Origin: Stichopus chloronotus
Lineage: Eukaryota; Echinodermata; Holothuroidea; Aspidochirotida; Stichopodidae
Assembly (NCBI GenBank): GCA_021234535.1
Contig: CM037850.1
Span: forward strand, 16,911,990 to 16,975,989
DNA length: 64,000 nucleotides
Direction of reading: 5' to 3'
The notes beneath the pieces were generated by a model. The model saw nothing but the letters and a program-made list of their open reading frames with translations. It was not told the origin of the DNA and did not search any database. Every line of letters begins with the position of its first letter. Position 1 is the first letter of the stretch. A program made the position numbers and the translations under genes. This document shows positions 51,456 to 63,484 of this stretch, one piece after another.

Positions 51456-54400
51456 CTGTTTGAAGACAAGCGCAATACACATTCAATGCTCGCATATTTC
51501 TTAAGTAAATACACTGTCAGAAAATACAGACCTACTTACGGGTACGTTTTGATAAAGGTATGTTATGGCATCTGCCCTGCTGGAAACTTTTTTGGAAGTC
51601 CTGAATAGCATGTGGGCAATCACAACAGCAGCACAGAGGTTTTCTGTCAAAGAATACAAACATCAATGACTAAAAGCTGCTTTGGAAGTTTCAAATCTGA
51701 TATGCATCATACATTGTTCTGCTTAATACTTATATTAAAATGGGAATGGGTGATGTGATTAAATTGCACTTTTAACAGTTTGGATCAAAACATACTGTAC
51801 TCAACGATTTGCTAAATAATTTTTACTATTTACTGGTTTTACCACCATATGACCTTGCCCAAAAAGTGCAACTATTTCACCATAAGCAAATATATCCTAC
51901 CTAGTCTTCCTTTTTGAGAATAATGACATACAGAGAAAAGCTTCAACTTTTTATAGCAGTACAAACTACCCCATTACTAACTGGTTTAGTAAATACAAAG
52001 TTTAGATGCATGCGCATTTGTTGTAAATAGGAACTGAGACGTGATCTGAGACCTGCAACACCATTCCGCTCAGCCTCTGTATGATGTCATTATCAGTCTA
52101 AAACCACATATTCTATACCTAACTGGCTTCCTCATATTCATCACTTCCACATTTAACAGAGCATATTGTGTTAACATTGCATCAAAATTCACGAAAGCAG
52201 AAAGCAGACTTTTATAACTTTAAAACCATTGATTTTCACCAAAAAACCCTGGCAACAGCTTCGCTTCCCAACATATCATGCAGTTCAACAGTTATAAATG
52301 TCGCATCATTTGAAAATTTAAAAGTCTGGGTAAAAAAAATGATTTATTTGCTATAAAATGTGTTTCTTTCTACCCAACTTGAATTTCGTCAGAAAAAAGG
52401 TTACCCAGCAACCTAATACTGAATTGTCTATCACTCAATATTAAAAGTCAGGATTTCGAAGCTATGTAACTTTTATGTACCACAAATGAAATTTAGATCC
52501 TCTTCCACCGAAAAAAATGTTAGACTTACGATCTCCTTCGTCAAAACTTTTCACAGTTGATGTTATTGAAGGATACTCCTCCAAGGCGATTTGAAGAATC
52601 CTTGGCACATAAAATGACTGCCACTTCCGTAGGAAAGAAGGATGTGTCTGGATACAACTGCTGAAATTCCACATTGATCTATAAAAAAATTCAGACAAAA
52701 ATAAAGTAACAATGACGTACATCAAGGGGGTTTTGTTCAACCTATATTTACACAGTAAATCAACACAGTACCTTGTCATAAGGGTCTATATTCACTTTGT
52801 GCTATTTATTATGTTCAGGACTTATCCACACATTTATGTAATTAGTATGAAAATTTTCAAAGCCCTATCTCAATTTGACCATCTTTTTTTACATAAGCTC
52901 GCTCAATAGAAAATAAATGACAGTCGAACATTGACATACGTACAGTATAATGGAAAGAGCCATTGAACATGTACTACACATTGACATACACATTGAGGGA
53001 CGATTTTTTTTTTTCAGAAAGTTTAACATGTACATAGCTTTTGCCATTTTACTATGGTAATATGCAGCAGTTTTTTTTTATAACAACCAAGTTACAGTAC
53101 CTTTGATTATTATCAAGCTCTTGAAACCCTAAATTATAAACTTACGTCAAGGTTACATTTTGTACCACCAATACAAAATGTATTCGCCTGCTATACAAAA
53201 AAAAAGAAGCTGAAACTGCAAAAGTTCACCATGTATATGGCCCTTGCTATTAACTTTGATTACTGTATTGTGATGGTTGATAACAAAGTAATGTCCTTAC
53301 ATGATGAAAATTTAAACCCAGGATGCACATTGGAAATTATTTGACATACATTTATGTCACACAAATGTATGTGAAACAACCGTTCGACCATTATTTGGTT
53401 ACAGAGCCCAAAATAATTTTGTTTCAAAACTGCTTGAGGTGAAAAGTGCAAATTTTCAGACTATCACTGTGAGCAAGGAATAGTCCTTATATAATAATAA
53501 AGAAAATACCAATGACTGAAATTTGTCCATGATGTTATGATACCGTGTTAACTCTAATTTATTGTGAAATATGTTTGTATGTTTACACACACAGTCATAC
53601 TATAAACATCCTAGTCTGGATCCTCCAAATAAAAAGGGGTTCCTACTATGTGGTACGGGTACTACTTGTATTACATTTAGACTTTCTCAGTGGTGCACGA
53701 CTTGTTACACAATGCGCTTCTTTTTATTTTGCATTGATGAAATATTGCAAGTGAGTACATACACACTGACAGCAGCCATTTGTCATTCATTTTGCCAATG
53801 TTTGTCACATTATACTCAATATATCAATATATTTGGCTTAGGCTGATACTTTGTATGGGCGTACCAAGTATTCCGTCCATTGGCACTGTGTGGGATCACC
53901 ACAATGAGAAATGGTATCCCAGTAGGAAAAGGTGGGCCCAGACACGTCGTAATGACTCACCAGCTTTGGCATATCCTGCATCCTTGGATACTCCTGCAGA
54001 AATGTTGTTATATCTACTGTTTTCTCCATCAACCAGTTCCGTCTGTGATGATGGGTTTTTGAAAAGAGAAAGTATCCTCTACTTGTTTTCTTTCGTTGGG
54101 GGTGTATATTTCATTTCATGTATCTGTAACCGATGACACAAACGCTGTTTAGAGTAAGAGAAAATATGCCTTGGATGCAAACATGCTGGTAGCTCAGTCA
54201 CCATTGTAAGAACACTATCCGAAGGCAGGGTTAGGAATTATAGGTAGGGTGTATAAAGTTGAATAGGTAGTGATCCAGGAAGGCATGCCACGCTAACGAG
54301 TGGTCTTGGCCAATGTTCTCTGACCATGGGTAAGATTTATGAGAGAGTGGGCCTTCCTTTGTTGAGCTCTACAGGCATAACATAATAGGTCTCATGTGAA

Positions 54401-54723
54401 ATTTTCCTCATGGGGTTTTGTTGTACTTAACATAGTCTCTTCGACACAATGGACATCCCAGGCATCCCTTCAACTCATTGGTAGTGATCATGAGTTGAAA
54501 TCACTGGGCTGTTGCATTTCCAAGTATCCATGCACATGTTATTGCATGTACTTTACCTTTTCAATAATGGCTGGAGTGTCATCAGCACTGCTGTCTGTAT
54601 TTTGTTTGGTAGTTTTCTCCTTAGAAAGAGTAGGTTTTCTTTTTTGGATGATACTGGCACCCCCAGTCTTATTGTTTTTAGGCGATACTCCAGAAAGCCT
54701 TGGCCTTGGTGATAGAATATTTC
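51396..54723 (-). CDS. Gene C: unrecognised multi-exon protein, possibly SAMD3-like, with a +1 discrepancy
   Basis: Minus-strand exons in transcript order are 54723-54557, 54144-54083, 54042-53961, 52678-52530, 51643-51540 and 51455-51396. All junction phases agree (1->0, 0->2, 2->0, 0->1, 1->0, 0->stop) if one extra base in exon 52530-52678 (149 nt, 148 expected) is set aside. Segments are LSPRPRLSGVSPKNNKT, YTPPTKENK, NWLMEKTVDITTFLQEYP, KLINVEFQQLYPDTSF, LRKWQSFYVPRILQIALEEY, CAAVVIAHMLFRTSKKVSSR and a short C-terminus. The FLQEYP...L...F..LYP...L.KW pattern recalls the multicopy SAMD3-like/uncharacterised proteins of animals; that link is from memory and weak. Exon 54083-54144 implies a 40-nt intron, unusually short. 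The 5' end is not found. Confidence 0.45.
51540..51643 (-). CDS. Gene C exon: helical segment
   Basis: A 104-nt exon, phase 1 to 0. Encodes NLCAAVVIAHMLFRTSKKVS, then SRADAITYLYQNVP. Acceptor TATTCTTTGACAG, donor GTAAGT. Confidence 0.55.
52530..52678 (-). CDS. Gene C exon: conserved-looking core, part 2, with frame discrepancy
   Basis: Acceptor TTTTTTTATAG, donor GTAAGT. It starts INVEFQQLYPDTSF in phase 0, then continues in the next frame as FLRKWQSFYVPRILQIALEE and YPSITSTVKSFDEGD. The extra base lies in the run TTCTTTCCTACGG (minus). Confidence 0.55.
53961..54042 (-). CDS. Gene C exon: conserved-looking core, part 1
   Basis: An 82-nt exon, phase 2 to 0, with donor GTGAGT. Encodes RNWLMEKTVDITTFLQEYPR, then MQDMPKL, a helical segment with a W-L and F-L-x-x-Y-P pattern. 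Confidence 0.55.
54083..54144 (-). CDS. Gene C tentative short exon
   Basis: Strong acceptor (TTTTCTCTTACTCTAAACAG) and donor GTAGAG. Encodes RLCHRLQIHEMKYTPPTKEN plus a split Lys, phase 0 to 2, exactly bridging its neighbours. The following intron would be only 40 nt, so the exon is uncertain. Confidence 0.3.
54557..54723 (-). CDS. Gene C exon: polar, basic, Ser/Thr-rich segment
   Basis: Preceded on minus by GATGTTCACAG and followed by GTAAAG. Encodes NILSPRPRLSGVSPKNNKTG and, later, KRKPTLSKEKTTKQNTDSSA. It looks like a disordered, possibly nuclear, linker. Phase 1 to 0, 167 nt. Confidence 0.5.
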
Positions 54724-54729
54724 CTGTGA

Positions 54730-57700
54730 ACATCAAAGCCAAATTGCAGAGTTGATATGTGTAGCTAACATGGCATCTATATGGCAATTTAGTAGCCCTC
54801 AGATAACTAGAGTACTAAACTTAATATGCCACTTGCTGTTTGACAGAAAAGATGCGTCATATTCATCCTATCAAAGGATCATAAATGTATTTATCGCAAA
54901 TGCCTCCTTGAGTCCAGGAAACAAGTTAAACACTTTCTGCCATTGAGTCCCATTTAAACATTGTTTATGATGACATTAAAAGACTGCTACCTGCCCTGCC
55001 TTGCCCTACCCCACTTCCCCTTCCCCATAGGCTCTAAATTACCCTGCAGGGAGGGTCACTGGAAGTCTTTGGGAAGTATGTGACAGATTTCCCAGCCGGT
55101 ATTCCTTGCAGATGCAAACCTATTATTTGATGGATGAATGCAACTTCTCAGTCTTACTCGCAGGCTGCAGGTTGAATTTTAAGGTGTGCGAATGCGATCG
55201 CACACTACCACTCGCCTTAAATCACTGTGAGAACTGTGATTTTTTGCACACCTAAATAGAATGGGAACTCAGATTTAAATCTACTAAGTTGAATAAAACA
55301 GCACACGTACTGTACCACAATCCTTAATTTCATGAGGAGTGTGATTTAGTGTGGCGCACCTGGAAAATCTAAAGCTCAAGATCTACCTGAGGCTACACAA
55401 ATACCTTTAAGGAAAAATGCAGTCACTGCAATGTAGATTAGTGTAGTAGTCTACCCTACTTCATGAATGGCTCTTGAAAATCATGAAATGATATTTTTCT
55501 CAATGAATTGTGAAAGCAAATAACCCAATGGTTTACCTTGAATATAATATGCGATATTTCAGTGGTTAAACATGAAAGTTGACTTGGTAAGGAAATAAGA
55601 AATTTGTGACATGAAGCTGTTGTTCCAAATAGGTTTGGGGCAACTGCTTATGCCCTTAAAGAATGAGGTGGAGGGAACTGTTATATGAGTGGGACTGGGG
55701 CCAGTCAGGGAGAAACTGCCATGGGAGAAAGATACCTGATTTACCAGAGGGACTGCACTGTCACAAGCTGTGTCTAGTATATAGCAGTGCACCACAGGAT
55801 ACAATTCTTGGCTGATACCTAGAGGTAGTGACTATTAAAAAGCATCAGAATCATTCTACTTCAGCTTTCATGTAACACCACTGACCACTCCAGTCCTACA
55901 CTGAAGTCCCACCCAGCAATGCAAATGATTCAGGCCTGTAACCAGACCAGGTATGAATGGGGCCCCAATCTCTATGGTGGGGGGGGGGGGGAGTTTTCGG
56001 GAGAAATTTTTTCTTGGGGGCCAAATTTGTTACGCCAATTCTATTATGTGTACTCAGATATGTTTTAGGTTGAAAGGTATTGGGGGTTGGCATCGTCCCC
56101 CTTTCCCCCTTTCCCTCTTCCCCCAACATGACTGCAGGTCTCAACTCAAATTTCCATTTGAACTTTGAAAATTCTAAGACAAATAAGAAGTCAATATCAT
56201 GCAGAAAAGTTTATCCTTTCCTTTCCAAATAGGCCTACCGTTCTGTTTATGCAATAAGTAATCAGGGTTATGGCATTGCATACAGTTGTACCCAGTCACA
56301 GCATATAGGGCAATATAGTCACCCTCCTGGCACTTACTTCCCTCAGAGCATTATTGAATTAACTGTCCTGAAAAGTAATAAATCTTCAAGTAACAGCACT
56401 TAAGTTTACAGCTTTAGGTCCTGTAAGGACAGCAGAGACACTAAAAGTTATTTAGAGGGATGGAGAGGGTAGACTGACCAGACAGTTACTTTTTGACCCT
56501 GACCATACTGTGAAGTTTACACCTATGAAGTGCCTTGGAATGTGTAGTGACACTGATTCTTCTGAGGTACACCAGTTAAGATGTCCCTTGACCATAACGT
56601 CCCTGGTTGCCACAATGTCCCCTACATTCACACATTAACCAAAGCACAGTGATGGACTGCTTGCATGTTAAGTTTTAGAAGTATGTTAATCAACATTTTC
56701 CTTCAGTTCAAGGAAAGTGAGTGTTTATTTTAAAATTTAAAAATATGATATAGCTTGCAGGTTGTCTAAGTGGGCCTATCTTTCAGATTTTTACATACTT
56801 ATTGGTCCTATACAAGGTACAGGTCTACACACACCAGACTATACTGTAGGCCTATGATGTTTTGTTTGGTAAAAACCAGGCAGGGACGTTCTAGCACAAT
56901 AGGCAATGAAGCGGGACGTTGTAGCGAAGGGACCTTATGACTGCGCACATGATCCCACCCTTTGTGTCACAGCTATGTGCAATAATGTCAAGATTCTTAG
57001 TTTCAGTTGCTAAGTGCTCTAATGTTGCTGGAAGTTAACTTAGACTATTATTTACTAAGTTTTTAAATTAATTCTAAGTTACAGGATTAGGGCCCTATAC
57101 AGGATGCAACTTATGAGTGGAACTTGACCCTAGGCAAACAAGTGTACAGCTACATTAGTGGATTGCTATTTCGAGTATTTTCCCAAGTTTTTCATATCCC
57201 AACTGCATATCTAGAATTTGAATTTCTGATTATAATGACAGTCAAGCCCTAATGGGGTTTGCAACCATATTCTGAATAGCAGTTAGCCTAGACCAAATGA
57301 AAAAACTACACCTTTGGATAGCCTAGGCTAGGCCAAGTTTCTCGTCCGAACTTTGTGGAAAAGGGGCAAAAGGGAGCACTTGCTCTTTTTTCTCCTCTAA
57401 GCTGAAATTCTTTTTCTATTGCGAGTATCCAAAATAGCTGAATAACTGCTCGATAATATATTTCATAATGAAGCTGTTGGAACTCTATAGGCTTAACCTA
57501 CAGGGAAAAGGCTCTGAACAAGTTCATAGTCATACAGGTCAATACCGGCATTACATACACTGCCAAGCAATTATCCTTCAGACTTGATTTGTGCAATCAG
57601 AAGGTGAGTATTTGTGGTAGAATGTGATTATTTTGGCTGTTGAAGAGAGAAAATTTCAAGAATAAATACCAAGGCGGGGGAAAGAGGTGTGGGATCGAAA

Positions 57701-57820
57701 CTTAACGATGAGAAATTAGCCTAGCCCTTACTTGTTAGAAATTGTTGCTTTTTTTTCATCACTTACTGCTTACTGCTAAATTAGCCTAACACGGTTGACT
57801 TTTTAATTTTTTAAAACAGT
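54730..57820. other. No exon supported; presumed 5' region of gene C
   Basis: Contains a poly-G run at 55979-55991 and a small palindrome GTGTGCGAATGCGATCGCACAC around 55186. The minus frames at 55559-55804 and 55896-56144 lack motifs. A 5' exon ending in phase 1 must exist for gene C, but I could not identify it. Confidence 0.35.
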
Positions 57821-57829
57821 ATCTGTAGG

Positions 57830-57960
57830 CCTAGGCCGCCGTGTGGAAATACGTACGCCTGGTTTAGTATATGGACACATATCGTACATATCAATACCTG
57901 TCGCCCAAACGTATCGTGCGCGCCGGAGTCGGGATAAATACGCGGGAAAGTAAGATTTAT
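57830..57960. promoter_or_regulatory. CpG-dense patch, possible promoter of gene C
   Basis: CpG density here is well above the surroundings (CCTAGGCCGCCGTGTGG, ATCGTGCGCGCCGGAGTCGG, TACGCGGGAAAG). It lies upstream of gene C within the putative inverted-end element. Orientation cannot be shown from sequence alone. Confidence 0.3.
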
Positions 57961-58014
57961 GCTAATCAGACACGTGATTTAACGTAAAACAATGTCATTG
58001 GATGATCATTTTTG

Positions 58015-58153
58015 CTCGAAGAGAGAGTGGTTTTAGCTGTTTCTAAAACTCACTCGTTACTTCGGAATTCCTAGCATATCGGCTCCAGTTGGAGCCAAAA
58101 TATTCCGGATCTACATTTGAAGTGAAATTTTCACTCTTAGGAATTTAGAGAGT
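58015..58153. repeat. Right inverted terminus of a candidate large element
   Basis: Read inward on minus from 58153 it gives ACTCTCTAAATTCC, three bases, GAGTGAAAA, then TTTCACTTC. This matches the left end at 50193 in inverse orientation. GAGTGAG/ACTCACTCG-type and GGCTCCAACTGGAGCC repeats lie inside. Confidence 0.5.
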
Positions 58154-58169
58154 ATTCATTCGTAACTTT

Positions 58170-59570
58170 AGCAGCATGATGCAACGTCACTCATATTTCA
58201 TTGTTGTTTTTGCGATAGTCATTTAAGCTTTATTGAGTGTAATGAAAGTCATTTTCAAAATATCTAACTTTTTCCTTTACCAATAACATCGGAAATACTA
58301 GTGACAAGAAAATTCCTTGGCTATAACTGACAACTAATATCGGTTAATTTGTTTTCTTTTTTTGGTAAATAATACAAGCCAATTCTCCTAGCATCTACAG
58401 TATTAACTGCGGATTAATGAGGACCATTGCACAATAAAATCTGCTTTGTGTTAGTGACATGCAACACAACCAGTTCTCTGTCGGCAAGCTAAAGGATAAC
58501 GCTCTTGTATTGGGTGGGCGTCGAAAAATAAGAAATACTTGAATGTATTTCTGTTGAATTTGTTGAATTTTTACAACTGAATTTTTTTCACTGTGACTTC
58601 AATATCGAAGACTTTAACCATAAAGAAGATCAATCTCTTTGCATTTAACACAAGTTTTGATGTACAGCGACACACCGGCGCCGCAGGTGCTGACGACTAT
58701 CTTATATATTAATATAATTGTTAGGCCGAATCCAGGTTTCAGATGAAACGATTATTGAAAAACTACAATTCGTTGATATTATGAGTTGCATTTGTTCCTT
58801 GCAACACTTTTTACATTCTTCATAATCTCTGATTTTGTTTTCTTGTTGACATATCTCATGATTTCGTTGATGATTTGCAATTGATCTCGACTTCAGTGAA
58901 TAACACGCTAGCACATCTTCCTGTGTAGTGCTATGTTTAATTTTCTGGTTGATAACGTGTAGAACGTCGTTCAAGAGGCTCCAAAAATACAGGAGCATTT
59001 GCATCTCTTGTACTTTCAGCCTCTAGGCTATGTTCAACATAGAAAGAAAAGAACACACTAGTGAAAAGTAGTCGGTTTTTAGTGTTAGGATTATGACATT
59101 CTCTTTTCTATTATACTGTTAAAGCTCCTCTATTCCGTCCTCAGGATTCTTGATTTGATCGTTTTTGTTTTCACTTCATCTTACAATATTTTCACCCTCG
59201 GAACTATTTCGGTTATATTGTTTCTTGAGTTACTCCATCCGTCCACTTACTAAAAAATTCCATACATCTTTCCAGGTCACGGTGTGACTGAAACTAGACA
59301 ATGTTTGAAATTCGCATGAGGCTTTTGCTTTTCCCTTTTTGGCGACGCATATCCTCTTAGAGGAAAACAAATTAACTTACAACGATCTATTCTCAACAGT
59401 CAGATCAATGATTTGTATTGTAAAGGGACGGATAAATGTGCATTTAGTACAGTTAGGCTAAAATGTCAAACTAGATGAAGATAAGCATTTCACTTTTGTG
59501 CTAGAAGAATATTTGCCACTCAGTTACAACCAGTTCCCCGAAGTAGGTCTCTGTGAGGTGTGGTTGCAGT
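58170..59570. other. Unassigned; contains a 100-codon minus ORF
   Basis: The minus ORF at 58702-59004 reads LLNDVLHVINQKIK, KSRSIANHQRNHEICQQENK and EECKKCCKEQMQLI. It is helix-forming and Cys-rich, but of no family I recognise. Splice sites around it are not convincing. Confidence 0.25.
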
Positions 59571-59660
59571 AAACTATTACAAATCCCCATGTGCATGCTC
59601 TGTATAAAAATCAATGCATGTTGACGATGAGATACGCAACTCCGTGAATTGCACTCTTGT
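59571..59660. repeat. Interspersed repeat, copy of 23650-23743
   Basis: Shares AACTATTACAAAT, TGCATGTTG.CGATGAGAT and ACGCAACTCCGTG.ATT with the copy in gene A's tail intron. Shorter matches occur at about 13213, 28200 and 47730. Confidence 0.75.
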
Positions 59661-59885
59661 TTTTCTTGCAGGGTCGTATATCATAGACTTGTTGAAAGTA
59701 TGTTTCTAGAAGCTTCAGGGTAATAAAGAACATACGGTTTTGACGTGCGCTATATCAAGTGTTATTATGTTTATGGAAGTGATAGCTGTCCTTTATGGTA
59801 TTGCTCTCTGAAGAGAGTGTTACGAGACATTTTTGGCCCAGTTTATCTAGAAAAGTAAACCATATCAGACATGTCATTAACACAG

Positions 59886-59983
59886 AACGTATGTTACTAT
59901 ATGAAGATCATAATGAAGCAGACACAATTGAAACAGTTAGTCATTTACCAGACAATGTGAACGTGTATGCATTTCATTCTTGA
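59886..59983 (+). CDS. Orphan tail-like terminal exon
   Basis: Acceptor ATTAACACAG. The phase-1 frame reads RMLLYEDHNEADTIETVSHL, then PDNVNVYAFHS and TGA at 59981-59983. The acidic, tyrosine-ended sequence resembles a receptor cytoplasmic tail. Its phase could accept a phase-1 TM exon, but no Ig or TM exon lies nearby on this strand. It may be a remnant of a third receptor or a distal alternative end. Low certainty. Confidence 0.3.
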
Positions 59984-59989
59984 ATTTTT

Positions 59990-60250
59990 TTTTTTCATTT
60001 TTCATTTCATCCTGAATATTGTAGGTCAGTCATCATACACAATATGATACATCCTGGAAGTTCGTGTGATCTGTCAGAGATTGTTGGGATTTAAAAGCGA
60101 TACGCAATATTTAAACATGTATTTCTTATTTAATTTACAACACACTTTTACAAAGTAATGGGATTTCTTCAGTGATGTGTAAGCAAAAAAATCGAGTATA
60201 TAGGATACTTGCACGTAACGTCATAAATGGAATGGCAAATATTTACATAG
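59990..60250. other. No feature seen
   Basis: Short AT-rich spacer with a T-rich run near 59986-60000. Confidence 0.4.
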
Positions 60251-60259
60251 AGGTGTGAG

Positions 60260-60430
60260 TAATGAAACGAGTAAACGTTGCCGGTATGGACTCCGTGGTA
60301 CGGCTACGCTCACTACACTCCACGCCAAGCAATGTGTTAGACCATGTAACGGCGGGCACACGGACACAGTCCTCTTCGGGGCTAGTTTTAGGGACGGATG
60401 AAAATAACGGATACATGGAAAACAAGCGGA
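60260..60430. other. CpG-richer patch, open on both strands
   Basis: Balanced composition with several CpGs (TGGTACGGCTACGCTCACTA, GTAACGGCGGGCACACGG). Frames are open on both strands (minus begins MVKLFRLFSMYPLFSSVPKT). It could be a 5' exon or promoter, but nothing connects to it. Confidence 0.2.
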
Positions 60431-61515
60431 ATAATTTAACCACATCATGCTACTTTGAAACTATATTTCTCTCCCATCACTTCCTCCTAGCAGCCATATG
60501 TATGTTCTTTCAATGACATCAATGGGATAATAATGCTTTTGTTTGAGTTTTAACATCTTCAGTATTGATCAACTAAATAAAAAAAATGCAACTGTTTTGG
60601 TAGATATCTCAGGCCTGACTTATTTTCTGATATTAATCTTGAAGACATGAAGCACATAATTCATTCAGAGCAGCTTGTGGTATCTCACGATTCCTTGATG
60701 GGATTGCATTGTCTGATCTTTTCATCAGCACCTGGTCTTGTACCATTTGACTCGCTTGTTTAAGTGCAGTCCCATAGTTTCCCGGTTCGGACAGTGAAGA
60801 CACAATTACCATCATCTACTTGACATAAGAAACATTGATCTTTGTTTCGATTGAATTCTGTTGCAGACCGCGTTACTATCGTTGATGTTTTTGGTGCATT
60901 TGCTTCCTCTTGACCATTTACTTACTACCGTCTTAATTTTATTTTTTGACCAACAATATTTCTCCAGTTACCTCACTCGGACAACAATTCTTTCGATGAG
61001 CATTTTCTACAAAGGTTTAGCAAAAGCAAAAGTTTAGCAAAAGTTCAACCTTAACAAGCTTTAGAAGTAGTCAACCAAAATATGTCTTTCATGGCGCACA
61101 GTTTGAAAATTCAAAATTGTAGCCACACAGGTATCGCCGCAAATGTAAGTACTAATTTTGCAACTCTTTATACTACTCCTTTCTAAAAAGATATATATAT
61201 GTTAGCTAATCTACCATAATTCTGAACGAAAAAAAGGAAACCTGATTATTGCTGATGATTTGTTCAGTATAGATGCAGGTTTTCAAATTTCATCATATGA
61301 CTGTGTAGGTTTTCCTAAAACAATATTGCCAATATTCCCCACAAATCCATTAGGAAATGACTGGGGGAGATTGAAAAAGCAAGGAAGTATCAATCGCTAC
61401 TAAATAATTTGCCAAGATCAAATTATATTCTTTCCACTTACTCCATCGTTATAACGATAAGACGCATTATTTAATGTCTTTCATTCTTACTTGATATCTT
61501 AGTCTTCCTGTACAG

Positions 61516-61904
61516 AGAGAGGACTACTGGAAGAGACAGCGGGAAAACGAGAAGTAGGTATAACTTTTTTTTTAATGTGTACTACTTCTTGGCCACCTGT
61601 TGCAAAAAGTATAGGTCGCATCAGATTTGACTCTTCTACAAAATAAGAAGTAACCACGAAACATGATTCTGTTCTTATCTTAAGAGCGAAGACATGGTTG
61701 CATCGTGTAACATGTAGTATAAACCATGGGAACGACATGGAAACGAATGTAGTGTGAATTATTCAAGCGCGACTGTAGAAAGTCCTTTTCTTACAATTCA
61801 TCACCTTCGTCACAATCAATGGGATTTTTTTTTCTTTCAGCGAAGTCACAAGTATAGCACGCATCCATCACACCAGTTGTGTGGAGAATAATGTGGTGGG
61901 TTAG
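61516..61904 (+). CDS. Orphan pair of terminal-type exons
   Basis: Exon 61516-61553 (after TTCCTGTACAG, donor GTAGGT) encodes REDYWKRQRENE. Exon 61841-61904 has an excellent acceptor (TTTTTTTTTCTTTCAG). Joined in phase 2 it reads EVTSIARIHHTSCVENNVVG and ends at TAG 61902-61904. No upstream exons were found within 15 kb, so this may be the end of a gene lost or interrupted here. Confidence 0.25.
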
Positions 61905-61909
61905 TTTGG

Positions 61910-63480
61910 TGGGTTAACGAAGGGGTAATGGGGTCCCTGTTAGAACAATCACAGATCACTACAGTCAGTATGCATTGTGGTAGTATGTTTAATGGTAAGA
62001 AAGCATAAATTGTCAATGTATTCAGGTGTATAAATTATGCATTCTTATTATCAAACTCATTGCAAAAATGTATTTCCTGATCGTACTAACAAAATAGTCC
62101 TCCCAGTCATTTTATTTACCCACCACATTTACCCACTAAAAACCTAATGTAATCGGTCCCTAAAGTATAGACTCACGTTTCATCTATTGAGGTTCGTCAC
62201 CGACGTCATACAACCGTGTAACTTGTCTTCTTTTTTGTATTGGCCGTATGCCGGCCTTCAAGCTCAGCGCTGCACGTATAGGCATACTGTACAGCCAGCA
62301 GGGTGATTCCGGAAACGCAATCTAAGAATTAAGAAAACATGGACTACGGGGATAAAACCATTGCAGCTAACCTTGGACAATTTTGAAGATTTGTTAGCTC
62401 AACGTGAGATTCCATACCATTTGAATGAGCTCACAAAGTTCAAATTGCTTCCTAATACATTTTTCTAACTTAGCCTAGGTCTTGTCAAGTTTGTGTTGTA
62501 AGTTGTATCCAAGGTAACGCCTATTGTTAGGTTCGGAGTCAGTGAGCTTTTGATCGTTGTACCAACGAGACAAATGCTACTGTTCCTTAGGTCATGTATT
62601 GAGACATAAAAAGCAAACTAAAGGAACTTTTGAACTTGTTCATGCAGTTTGCCTGCGACAGAAAGTCTAACATCTAGCACCACGTAGTGTACATCGAGGT
62701 CATACTTCCATGACGAATATGTAGTTAACGCAAGGTTATGAGGAAGTGTCCGAGGAAATCAAATGCCAAATCTTACCAAATCAAATGTTACTTTAGCTTA
62801 TATTTTTATATTAGTTAGGTTGTCTACATAATAACATGAGTATAAATACAAATAACATGATTTATGATCGCTTCTACTACATATTTACTGCTCCGTTGAT
62901 TAATTTAGTGCTAGAAATTAGAATGCCCACTCTCCCATCAGCCATCTAACTCGTTTTAGGTGGCACACAGTTGAATACTTTCTTGATAGCAAATAACATG
63001 ATAGCCATTTAAATTGAAGGTAAATTCTTTGGAAATCATGCCACAATTCCACTTTTTGTGCTGAACTAACATTATAACAAAGAGGACAGTTTGCTCTGCA
63101 AAAGTTTCACCGGTGACAAAAAGTTGAAAGTGTGTGGATTTATGTAGCGTAACGTACATTTGTGTGTCATGTCCAATTTATCATAAGCTCTTAATGTATT
63201 CAAGGTGTTGCCTTAACTATCAGTTGGGATACAATCACTAAAATACGAATTGAATACAGCCTTACAGGAAAAGTTGTGTCAGGAAATGTGTATCTTGCCA
63301 CTAGTCCAAAATGTATAGGTGAAATGGGGTGACTGTTTGCCTATAAGTTTGCTGTTAAAACAACTGAACTGTGGAATGCAGAAAGTGAAAACATCAAGTG
63401 CAATGTGTTTTACAACACATGCGAAATAATGTGTTTCGTTTGTCGTGGGTAAAATTTGATTTTTAATTGACATTTCCACG
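61910..63480. other. No gene identified
   Basis: AT-rich; no exon chain, RNA gene or recognised repeat seen. Confidence 0.4.
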
Positions 63481-63484
63481 TAGG

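Noticed and set aside
54420..54500. Minus segment CLGCPLCRRDY as a zinc-finger exon of gene C
   Set aside because: No credible acceptor upstream; an in-frame stop sits just before it.
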